A DNA stretch of 13,194 bases from F23-D06 sp045116675 (lineage in GTDB: Bacteria > Bacteroidota > Bacteroidia > Bacteroidales > WCHB1-69): assembly GCA_045116675.1 (NCBI GenBank), contig JBGUMF010000082.1, forward strand, positions 1-13,194, written 5' to 3'. Position numbers and translations under genes: made by a program. Each line of letters opens with the position of its first letter. The first letter of the stretch is position 1. This document shows positions 7,323 to 13,194 of the stretch, piece by piece. The notes beneath the pieces were generated by a model, which was not told the origin of the DNA, did no database searches, and saw only the letters and a list, made by a program, of their open reading frames with translations.

Positions 7323-7742
7323 TTAGCTCCGGCGGAACTTGTGTATGTCGGAGGCATCCCACGACTGGTACATCAGGATGTTCTGGATATTGCTGATAAT
7401 GATGACAAACAGTTTCAGATCGTTGGCGGCGAACCACTGCATGGCCGCCGGGTCTTTCCGGCACGCCGCCGCAAACTTGGACAGGAAATCGCAATGGTAC
7501 TTCTCCAACCAGGCGATGGCCTCCGGCTCGTCGTCGATGGCATTGCTCAGCACGGCGAACTCCGGGAAACCATTGTCCAGGAGCCACTGCTGGGCCGCTA
7601 TGTTCGAATGTATGGACGATGACAACGCCTCCAACTCCTGGTACCCGTTCTGCATCAGAAAGTCGCTGAACTTGCGGTCGCCCTGCAAACTCAGATTGAA
7701 GGCAAGCAGGACTTTGGGGTCGTAGTCGGTGAGGCAGTGCAT
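7323..7742 (-). CDS. Small protein of 25-residue helical repeats, function unknown
   Basis: 139-residue cytoplasmic protein (no signal, no membrane segment) that I do not recognise. It has a strict internal period: comparable motifs begin at Phe28, Trp53, Trp78 and Trp103, each exactly 25 residues apart, with the pattern W-L-x-x-N-G then a Leu or Phe at +9 and +12 and a small residue plus Ile at +15/+16. A weaker fifth copy fits at residues 3-19. Eight residues join each unit, with no gaps. This suggests a short alpha-helical solenoid, perhaps a protein-binding scaffold, somewhat reminiscent of ankyrin-like or HEAT-like repeats but shorter. It lies 41 bases after glnS on the same strand and is probably transcribed with it. 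Convergent with the small barrel gene. Codon use looks like that of the neighbours. Confidence 0.75.
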   Translation of the reverse strand: MHCLTDYDPKVLLAFNLSLQGDRKFSDFLMQNGYQELEALSSSIHSNIAAQQWLLDNGFPEFAVLSNAIDDEPEAIAWLEKYHCDFLSKFAAACRKDPAAMQWFAANDLKLFVIIISNIQNILMYQSWDASDIHKFRRS

Positions 7743-7750
7743 TTTTTCAA

Positions 7751-7770
7751 TTAATAATTAATAATTAATT
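7751..7770 (-). repeat. AT-rich heptamer tandem repeat before the 25-residue-repeat gene
   Basis: On the plus strand TTAATAA occurs twice in tandem (7751-7764), followed by TTAATT. Read on the minus strand it lies 8 bases upstream of the ATG at 7742, between the glnS stop and this gene. It leaves a pure A/T leader suited to weakly structured translation initiation. No terminator is present in the gap. Confidence 0.55.
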
Positions 7771-7783
7771 CCTAATTTCAAAA

Positions 7784-9415
7784 TTACTGCTTAAGGCTTA
7801 CGGTCTTGTTGAACACGAGGCGGTCTTCTGTGGAGTCGGGGTCGGCATAGAAGTAGCCAAGACGCTCGAACTGGAAGTGCTTGATGGCCATGGCCTTCTC
7901 CAGCGTGAGGGTGGGTTCTATCCAGGCTTCGCTCACCACCAGCGAGTTGGGGTTCAGGTGGTCAAGGAATGTCTGGCCCTCCTCGCAGTTGTCGGGATCG
8001 GGCACACTGAAGAGACGGTCGAAAAGGCGGATTTCAGCCTTGCGGGCATGTTGCACGGAGGCCCAGTGGATGGTGGCTTTCACCTTGCGGTTGCTGTCGG
8101 GCATGCCGCTCTTGGTCATCGGGTCGTAGGTGCAATGAATCTCTGTAATGTTGCCGGCATCATCTTTCACAATATGAGTGCATTTGATGATGTAGGCGTA
8201 TTTGAGGCGGACCTCCCGGTCGATGGAGAGGCGGTAGAATTTCTTGTCGGCGTTTTCGCGGAAGTCGGCGCGCTCAATCCAGAGTTCCTTGGAGAAGGGC
8301 ACGGTGCGGGTGCCGGCTTCGGGGTCCTCGGGGTTGTTCACAGCGGTCATCTCCTCCACTTGCCCTTCGGGATAGTTGTCGATGATGAGCTTCACCGGGT
8401 CGAGCACAGCCATGGTACGGATAGCGGTTTTGTTGAGGTCCTCACGCACACAGTACTCCAGCAGCGACACATCGATGATGTTGTCGCGCTTGGCCACACC
8501 AACCGTCTCTGCGAAATTGCGCAGCGACGCAGCCGTGTAACCTCTTCTACGCAAGCCGCAGATGGTGGGCATGCGCGGGTCGTCCCAACCGTTCACATAG
8601 CCCTCCTTCACCAATTGCAAAAGCTTCCGCTTGCTCATAATGGTATAGTTGAGGTTCAACCGTGCGAACTCAATCTGCTGGGGATGATGGATGCGCAACG
8701 CCTCGCAGAACCAGTCGTACAACGGACGATGCACCTCGAACTCCAACGTGCAGATGGAATGTGTGATGCCCTCGATAGAGTCGCTCTGGCCGTGGGCGAA
8801 GTCGTACATGGGGTAGATGCACCACTTGTCGCCGGTACGGTGATGGGTGGCATGCAGGATACGGTACATGATGGGGTCGCGGAAGTGCATATTCGGGGAG
8901 GCCATGTCGATCTTGGCCCGGAGCACGCGGCTGCCATCCGGAAACTCGCCCGCGCGCATACGGCGGAACAGGTCGAGGTTCTCCTCCGGCGTACGGTTGC
9001 GGTAGGGACTCTCCTCACCGGGTGCGGTAGGCACGCCACGTCCTTTGCTGATTTCTTCCTGCGTCTGGTCGTCCACGTAGGCAAGTCCTTCCTGTATCAG
9101 CTGCTCAGCCCAGGCATATAGTTGATCAAAATAATCGGAAGCATAGTATTCTGCCGCCCACTGGAAACCCAACCACTGGATATCCTCGCGGATGGAGTCC
9201 ACATACTCGGTGTCCTCCTTCACGGGGTTGGTGTCGTCGAAGCGCAGGTTGCACTTGCCGCCATATTTCTGCGCCATGCCGAAGTTCAGGCAGATGGATT
9301 TGGCGTGTCCGATGTGAAGATACCCGTTCGGCTCCGGAGGGAATCGGGTGTGCACCTTGGCATCGTTCTTGTTGTTGCGTATGTCTTCTTCAATAATTTG
9401 TTCAATGAAATTCAT
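7784..9415 (-). CDS. glnS: Glutaminyl-tRNA synthetase
   Basis: 543-residue class I aminoacyl-tRNA synthetase that charges tRNA-Gln with glutamine in the cytoplasm, close to the 554 residues of the E. coli enzyme. Class I signatures are clear: the HIGH motif as HIGH at residues 34-37 within PEPNGYLHIGHAKS, and the KMSKS-equivalent as MSKRK starting at Met260, the variant typical of GlnRS. FRDPIMYRI, YPMYDFAHG and HSICTLEFE are conserved catalytic-core blocks that favour GlnRS over GluRS. The C-terminal part is the beta-barrel anticodon-binding region. The start ATG is preceded by a -7 box 36 bases upstream. It follows a 500-residue secreted protein on the same strand (61-base gap) and is followed by the 25-residue-repeat protein. 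Presence of GlnRS means direct glutaminylation here rather than sole reliance on GatCAB. Confidence 0.97.
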   Translation of the reverse strand: MNFIEQIIEEDIRNNKNDAKVHTRFPPEPNGYLHIGHAKSICLNFGMAQKYGGKCNLRFDDTNPVKEDTEYVDSIREDIQWLGFQWAAEYYASDYFDQLYAWAEQLIQEGLAYVDDQTQEEISKGRGVPTAPGEESPYRNRTPEENLDLFRRMRAGEFPDGSRVLRAKIDMASPNMHFRDPIMYRILHATHHRTGDKWCIYPMYDFAHGQSDSIEGITHSICTLEFEVHRPLYDWFCEALRIHHPQQIEFARLNLNYTIMSKRKLLQLVKEGYVNGWDDPRMPTICGLRRRGYTAASLRNFAETVGVAKRDNIIDVSLLEYCVREDLNKTAIRTMAVLDPVKLIIDNYPEGQVEEMTAVNNPEDPEAGTRTVPFSKELWIERADFRENADKKFYRLSIDREVRLKYAYIIKCTHIVKDDAGNITEIHCTYDPMTKSGMPDSNRKVKATIHWASVQHARKAEIRLFDRLFSVPDPDNCEEGQTFLDHLNPNSLVVSEAWIEPTLTLEKAMAIKHFQFERLGYFYADPDSTEDRLVFNKTVSLKQ

Positions 9416-9451
9416 AGGGCCTGTGTTTTATGAGTTTTGAAAAACAAGCGG

Positions 9452-9480
9452 CAAAGATACAAAAAAAGGGAATGCGTCAA
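9452..9480 (-). promoter_or_regulatory. Promoter of glnS
   Basis: On the minus strand the -7 box TATCTTTG (plus 9452-9459) matches TAnnTTTG exactly. A TTG at plus 9478-9480 lies 18 bases upstream of it, slightly shorter than the usual 19-21. The -33 element overlaps the stop codon (9477-9479) of the upstream gene. glnS can therefore be transcribed independently of that gene. Confidence 0.6.
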
Positions 9481-10979
9481 AAAGAATGTTTCAATTTGGC
9501 AATTTGTCTGGCTTTCTTACCCGTTTTCAAAAAAACAAAGCCATCGTCCTCCACGTATAAAGGAGCAATCATATATCCGCCATAGTCGGCATAATCCATC
9601 AGCAATTCCGGTTTGGAGACCTCCCCATTGTGGTCCAGTGTGCAATGTGCAGCACAATGACCCTTATAAAGCATTTTCCCCATCATACTCACGTCCACGA
9701 AACTGTTCTGGCCGGACCCTCCCTGGTAGTTTTTGATGTTATCCGAGAAAAAGATATGTATTTTGTCATTGTGCATTAAAGCATGATAGGAGAATAAATA
9801 TTTGTTCAGACTTGCCGGCGGGGAGACCATCACCGAGGTCTGCATTTTGCCCACCGTCTTGAACTGGGTGATGTCACCGCGACTGTCGGCCATGTGAATA
9901 ACAATGTTGCCACCGGCAGAAAAGGTCATGGTAAGATTGTATGTGGTGTACATATCGCCCAGCAGTGCCACATTGCCGTCCGCGAATTCATAGAAAGCCA
10001 TCGGATAGACCGAGAAGTCCTTTGCTTTCTTGCCTGCTGAGGTATGCACATACGCATAATAGGTCTCCGGGAAGTCCTCGTGACTGATGTTGGCGCACTC
10101 CAGCGGGCTCATACCGTAATGCACCATGTAGCAGCCCGTTTCTTTCTTCTCCGGTTCCGGGGCGTAATAGCCGCCCATCATCACGCCACCCTTTCTGGTC
10201 ATCAGCAATCGTCCGCACGAAAGACTGCCGAACTCTATCGCGCATTCGGCGTTGTTAAGTTCCCCATACTCACCGCTTTCGTATAGATGCAGAACCTCGT
10301 TTTCACGCTGTTTCCCATCTTTGTCCTTATCGAACGAGAGAATGGAGGTATAAGCTTTCATATTGTTGCTGACAGCAAAATCGAGAATCTGGATGGTATT
10401 GTTTTCAAATTCCAAATCCAAGGGGTTTTTCCAACGCATGCCGTTCTCATCGAAGGCCAGCACCAGCGAACCTTTCAAACTGTTGGCCTTGAAATTGGTG
10501 AGAAACAGGGCCACGGCGGCCTTGCTCCTGTCGGGAGAAACGGCACTGCGCACGCGGATGTCCTCCGACTTGTCAAGCGGGACAGAAATGAGGTTTTCCG
10601 GTTTCCACTCGGCGGAAGCAGCGGCTTTTTGGTACGAGTTCAGGTACAGACCGTATGTTTGGGTTTTGTAATTGTAATGTTTATAAATGCCATGAATGTT
10701 ATTCGCGTCTTCGTAGGCCACCAGCAAAACATAGTCTGTGGGGTGTTGCTGCTGCACCTGCGACCCTTTCCCGTCATTTTCAGGAAGGGTCACCAACACA
10801 TCCTGATTCAAATAGGCGCTGGAGAAGATGACATAATGGTTGTTATCGATACTGGCAAAATGGCTGTGCAACGGCACCCCTGACAGCCCACCGTCCAGCA
10901 GCTCATCCAACGGTTCCTGGGCGAATAACGATGACAACGTTGTCAGAATCAGAAAAAAGAGGGAACAGCACTTTCTCAT
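9477..10979 (-). CDS. Secreted 500-residue protein of unknown function with an EF-hand-like loop
   Basis: I do not recognise this protein. It begins with a signal peptide (basic MRK, hydrophobic core, cleavage after LFA at residue 20, mature start Gln-Glu) and has no further membrane segment. The body alternates short beta-like strands with aromatic and Asp/Asn-rich turns (HYVIFSS, DYVLLVAYED, LVLAFDENG, KIHIFFSDN), compatible with a beta-propeller, but no defined repeat was established. Residues 217-228 read DKDKDGKQRENE, fitting the D-x-D-x-D-G-x5-E pattern of an EF-hand or dockerin-type calcium loop, although position 8 is Gln rather than hydrophobic. I see no type IX secretion C-terminal domain; it ends at KLKHSF. 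It has its own -7 box upstream, and glnS follows after 61 bases. Confidence 0.8.
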   Translation of the reverse strand: MRKCCSLFFLILTTLSSLFAQEPLDELLDGGLSGVPLHSHFASIDNNHYVIFSSAYLNQDVLVTLPENDGKGSQVQQQHPTDYVLLVAYEDANNIHGIYKHYNYKTQTYGLYLNSYQKAAASAEWKPENLISVPLDKSEDIRVRSAVSPDRSKAAVALFLTNFKANSLKGSLVLAFDENGMRWKNPLDLEFENNTIQILDFAVSNNMKAYTSILSFDKDKDGKQRENEVLHLYESGEYGELNNAECAIEFGSLSCGRLLMTRKGGVMMGGYYAPEPEKKETGCYMVHYGMSPLECANISHEDFPETYYAYVHTSAGKKAKDFSVYPMAFYEFADGNVALLGDMYTTYNLTMTFSAGGNIVIHMADSRGDITQFKTVGKMQTSVMVSPPASLNKYLFSYHALMHNDKIHIFFSDNIKNYQGGSGQNSFVDVSMMGKMLYKGHCAAHCTLDHNGEVSKPELLMDYADYGGYMIAPLYVEDDGFVFLKTGKKARQIAKLKHSF

Positions 10980-11031
10980 TTTTGCTTTATTTTATTGTTT
11001 TACAATACGTTAGAAAACTTGTTTTACACGG

Positions 11032-11039
11032 CAAAAATA
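11032..11039 (-). promoter_or_regulatory. -7 box of the 500-residue secreted-protein gene
   Basis: On the minus strand this reads TATTTTTG, an exact TAnnTTTG match followed by CC. It lies about 52 bases upstream of the ATG at 10979. At the -33 distance there is only TGG, an imperfect match, so promoter strength is uncertain. Confidence 0.5.
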
Positions 11040-11085
11040 CAACTTTTTCGTTTTATTCCACCGGCGACATCTATCTACCCACTTC

Positions 11086-11364
11086 GTGCACTTCAAAGCG
11101 CAGGGCGGCATTCTACACGACAGCGTGCTGGTACACGTACGGGATTTCAGGAGCAATCTGCCCTGTCCTGATGCCGTGGGCTACAACGGCTACCGAAAAC
11201 GCTTCGAAAACCTCCTCGGCGAAAATCGCCTCTGGTCCACTTCCGGCGATGAAAACTCCGAAAACACACCCTTCTTCTCCATGACAGTCCCCTGCCACAA
11301 GCTGGAAGAAAAGGAAGATACGGATAATTTCGGCTATTCTATACGCTGCATTTTAGAGGAATAA
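11086..11364 (+). pseudogene. 5'-truncated FISUMP-like fragment
   Basis: An open frame of 92 codons ends at 11364 but lacks a credible start: the only early candidate is GTG at 11086, the only in-frame ATG is near the end, and no promoter reads into it. The C-terminal half contains GYNGYRKRFENLLGENRLWS, then a short variable stretch, then FGYSIRCILEE. That arrangement (a WS(S)T motif followed about 35 residues later by G-[FY]-S-[VI]-R-C) resembles the end of the FISUMP domain (Fibrobacter succinogenes major paralogous domain), common as surface-lipoprotein paralogues in Bacteroidota. The expected front of the domain and any signal peptide are absent. Probably a gene remnant; a very short divergent protein cannot be excluded. 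The rest of the 495-base spacer holds the two promoters listed separately. Confidence 0.45.
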
Positions 11365-11395
11365 GGAAATGTTGAAAAAAATAATATCCAACCCA

Positions 11396-11426
11396 TTGTG
11401 ATTGAATGATTTTTTTTGTACTTTTG
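11396..11426 (+). promoter_or_regulatory. Promoter of rpmB
   Basis: TTG at 11396-11398, a 20-base spacer, then TACTTTTG at 11419-11426. This agrees fully with the Bacteroides housekeeping promoter (-33 TTG, 19-21 bases, -7 TAnnTTTG) and is the best promoter in the window. Transcription would begin about 11433, giving an A/T-rich leader of roughly 40 bases before the ATG at 11475. Confidence 0.8.
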
Positions 11427-11474
11427 CCGCCCAAAATAAAAAGGATTATTAATCATTAAAAAACGATAGAGAAC

Positions 11475-11708
11475 ATGTCACGAGTTTGTCAAATTACAGG
11501 AAAAAAGACAGTGGTTGGTAATAATGTTTCCCACTCTAATATCAAAACCAAGAGAAGATTCCACCCCAACCTGCACACCAAAAAATTCTATGTGCCGGAG
11601 TTGGACGAATGGGTTTGGTTGAAAGTTTCCGCCCACGGTATGCGTAATATCAACAAGAAGGGCATCTACAAATGCCTGGTGGAAGCCTCTGAAAAGGGAA
11701 TCTTATAA
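11475..11708 (+). CDS. rpmB: 50S ribosomal protein L28
   Basis: 77-residue ribosomal protein L28 of the large subunit. The opening MSRVCQITGKK, then VGNNVSHSN, KTKRRFHPNL and the later ISxxG-like block VSAHGMRNINKKGIYKCL are standard L28 features. Length is normal for Bacteroidales. Of the zinc-ligand cysteines found in some L28 proteins only Cys5 and a late Cys are present, so it is probably the zinc-free type. It has its own strong promoter and is closed by an intrinsic terminator 22 bases after the stop. In many Bacteroidota rpmB is followed by rpmG (L33) and a small DUF4295 gene; neither is present here, so this is a monocistronic unit. Confidence 0.97.
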   Translation: MSRVCQITGKKTVVGNNVSHSNIKTKRRFHPNLHTKKFYVPELDEWVWLKVSAHGMRNINKKGIYKCLVEASEKGIL

Positions 11709-11730
11709 TCCATCCCCTTACGAGAACTAC

Positions 11731-11770
11731 AAGCTGCTGTGGTAAAACTATTACAGCAGCTTTTTTTTTC
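11731..11770 (+). terminator. Intrinsic terminator of rpmB
   Basis: AAGCTGCTGT (11731-11740) pairs perfectly with ACAGCAGCTT (11753-11762) around a 12-base loop, followed by a T run (11761-11769). This is a classic rho-independent terminator. It separates rpmB from the TonB-dependent receptor that follows. Confidence 0.9.
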
Positions 11771-11830
11771 ATCCATACAATAATTTATATAGTTGTCCGT
11801 ATATAGTTCGTCATTTTAAAAAGCCCGTAT

Positions 11831-13194
11831 TTGAACACACGCTCCTTTCTGATATTATGTCTTCTGATTCTGACCTTCGGCATCTCCCATGCCCAAAGGT
11901 CCACCATCAAGGGTGTGCTCTATGATACGGAAGGCCAGGCCGTTGAAAACGCTGTTGTGCACGTGCTGGACCACAATCTGCAGACCATCACGGACGACTA
12001 CGGGCGATTCACGATTACCGTGCCGGAGAACACCGACCTGAACATCCTCATCCAGCACATCAGCCATAAGGATACGGTCATTGCCCTTCGTCTGAAATCA
12101 AAGGAGACGCGCAACCTGAACATCACCCTGCAGACTGTCGGCAACCGTCTGCAGCAGGTCAACATACGCGGCAAATCGGAGGCGGGCTATATTCAGGTCA
12201 ACCCGAAGCTCTCCTTCCAGATGCCCACTCCGGGCGGCGGCATGGAGTCCCTGATCAAGATGATGCCGGGCATCTCCTCCACCAACGAATTGAGTACCCA
12301 GTACAACGTGCGTGGCGGCAACTACGACGAGAACCTCATCTTTGTCAACGACATACAGATATACCGTCCCTTCCTGGTGCGTAGTGCCCAGCAGGAGGGC
12401 ATGAGCTTCGTGAACCCCGACCTCACCGGCAACGTCATCTTCTCCGCCGGCGGCTTCGAGGCCAAATACGGCGACAAGATGTCGTCGGTACTGGATGTGC
12501 AGTACAAGACGCCCACGCAATACGGCGGCTCTGTTTCCGCCAGCATGTTAGGAGCCACCGCCCACGCGGAAGGCAAAGTGGACAGCACCTTCTCCTTCCT
12601 GGTGGGCCTGCGCTTCCACTCCAACGCCTACCTCCTGAAATCGCTGGAGACCCACGGCGACTTCAAACCCCGATTCTTCGACACCCAGATGCTCCTCAAC
12701 TGGGACATCAACAAGAAGTTCAGCATCAGCCTGTTGGGGAACTTCTCCATCAACAGCTACCTCTACCAGCCGGAAGACCGGATCACCACTTGGGGTTCCA
12801 TTGAGAACATGAAACGCGTGACTGTCTATTACGACGGCCAGGAGCTGGACCGCTACGAGAACTACCTCGGCGGTCTTACCTTCCACTACCGTCCCAACGA
12901 CAAGAACCACCTGAGACTCATCCTCTCCTCCTATTTTGCCAAAGAGAGCGAACGTTACGACATCCAGAGCCAATATTTCCTGAGCGACATTGAGGCGGAC
13001 CTTGGCAACGAGAATGGGGAGATAGCGCAAGAGGTCTCCATCCGAGCCTATGGCACCTACCTGGAGCACGCCCGTAACGCCATCACCTCGGTGGTGTCGG
13101 CGGCCAACATCCTTGGCGAGCACAAGCTGCCCCACTCCAACCTGCTGAGTTGGGGCGTGAAAGCGCAGAACGAATACATCAACGACCATATCAA
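11831..13194 (+). CDS. TonB-dependent receptor with N-terminal carboxypeptidase-regulatory domain (partial)
   Basis: Outer-membrane active-transport receptor, cut off by the right edge after about 454 residues (family members are usually 750-1000). The frame is open from a TAG at 11804-11806. The only usable start that leaves an intact signal peptide is TTG at 11831, giving MNTRSFLILC then a hydrophobic core and cleavage at SHA-QR (residue 21). No in-frame ATG occurs before the plug region. Residues about 24-100 form a carboxypeptidase-regulatory-like beta domain (STIKGVLYDTEGQAVENAVV, TDDYGRFTITVP). The TonB plug follows at about 115-225, with LIKMMPGISS, YNVRGGNYDENLIFVND and GGFEAKYGDKMSSVLDV, the last being a strong family signature. 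After that come barrel strands. It resembles the non-SusC type of receptor, and no SusD partner can be seen. The ligand is unknown; iron is possible given the upstream locus but not shown. Confidence 0.92.
   Translation, partial: MNTRSFLILCLLILTFGISHAQRSTIKGVLYDTEGQAVENAVVHVLDHNLQTITDDYGRFTITVPENTDLNILIQHISHKDTVIALRLKSKETRNLNITLQTVGNRLQQVNIRGKSEAGYIQVNPKLSFQMPTPGGGMESLIKMMPGISSTNELSTQYNVRGGNYDENLIFVNDIQIYRPFLVRSAQQEGMSFVNPDLTGNVIFSAGGFEAKYGDKMSSVLDVQYKTPTQYGGSVSASMLGATAHAEGKVDSTFSFLVGLRFHSNAYLLKSLETHGDFKPRFFDTQMLLNWDINKKFSISLLGNFSINSYLYQPEDRITTWGSIENMKRVTVYYDGQELDRYENYLGGLTFHYRPNDKNHLRLILSSYFAKESERYDIQSQYFLSDIEADLGNENGEIAQEVSIRAYGTYLEHARNAITSVVSAANILGEHKLPHSNLLSWGVKAQNEYINDHI

Noticed and set aside
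7877..9121. Long open frame of 414 codons on + opposite glnS
   Set aside because: It is antisense to a clear glutaminyl-tRNA synthetase. Its translation is His/Val/Gly-rich with no domain, typical of a GC-rich shadow frame.
10287..10883. 198-codon open frame on + opposite the secreted 500-residue protein
   Set aside because: Antisense shadow. The minus-strand gene has a signal peptide and a promoter; the plus frame has neither.
1..13194. CRISPR arrays, tRNA or rRNA genes, insertion sequences
   Set aside because: No regularly spaced direct repeats, no tRNA-like cloverleaf or CCA end, and no transposase or terminal inverted repeats were seen. The window is mostly coding.

Overview
The window looks like chromosomal DNA of a Bacteroidota member, probably order Bacteroidales. 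The coding sequence is GC-rich and separated by AT-rich spacers. No start codon has a clear Shine-Dalgarno sequence. Several genes are preceded by the Bacteroides-type -7 box TAnnTTTG, once with a well-spaced -33 TTG. The gene content also fits: an imelysin lipoprotein paired with a di-haem oxidoreductase, a fused ResB-CcsA cytochrome c synthetase, a TonB-dependent receptor with an N-terminal carboxypeptidase-regulatory domain, a FISUMP-like fragment and a Bacteroidales-like ribosomal protein L28. Species cannot be named from this sequence.

Left half (about 200-7310, all on +). Three exported proteins lie in one tight run: an outer-membrane beta-barrel with a glutamate-rich segment, an imelysin-family lipoprotein with the GxHxxE motif, and a lipoprotein di-haem oxidoreductase with two CxxCH sites. 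A short palindromic repeat and a probable internal promoter follow. Next come a System II cytochrome c haem lyase (ResB-CcsA fusion) and, 10 bases later, a small exported beta-rich protein. A reasonable reading is an envelope iron or haem redox and uptake locus. The barrel would be the pore, imelysin the binding protein and the di-haem protein the redox enzyme, with the CcsBA fusion attaching haem to its CxxCH motifs. Each family assignment is well supported; the joint function is inference.

Middle (7323-10979, all on -). In transcription order: a secreted 500-residue protein of unknown function with an EF-hand-like loop, glutaminyl-tRNA synthetase (glnS), and a 139-residue protein built from exactly 25-residue helical repeats.

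Right part (10980-13194, on +). A spacer of about 500 bases carries a promoter for the minus-strand gene, a start-less fragment resembling the C-terminus of a FISUMP domain, and a textbook promoter for rpmB. rpmB (L28) stands alone, without rpmG behind it, and ends at a strong intrinsic terminator. A TonB-dependent receptor then begins at an apparent TTG codon and runs off the right edge.
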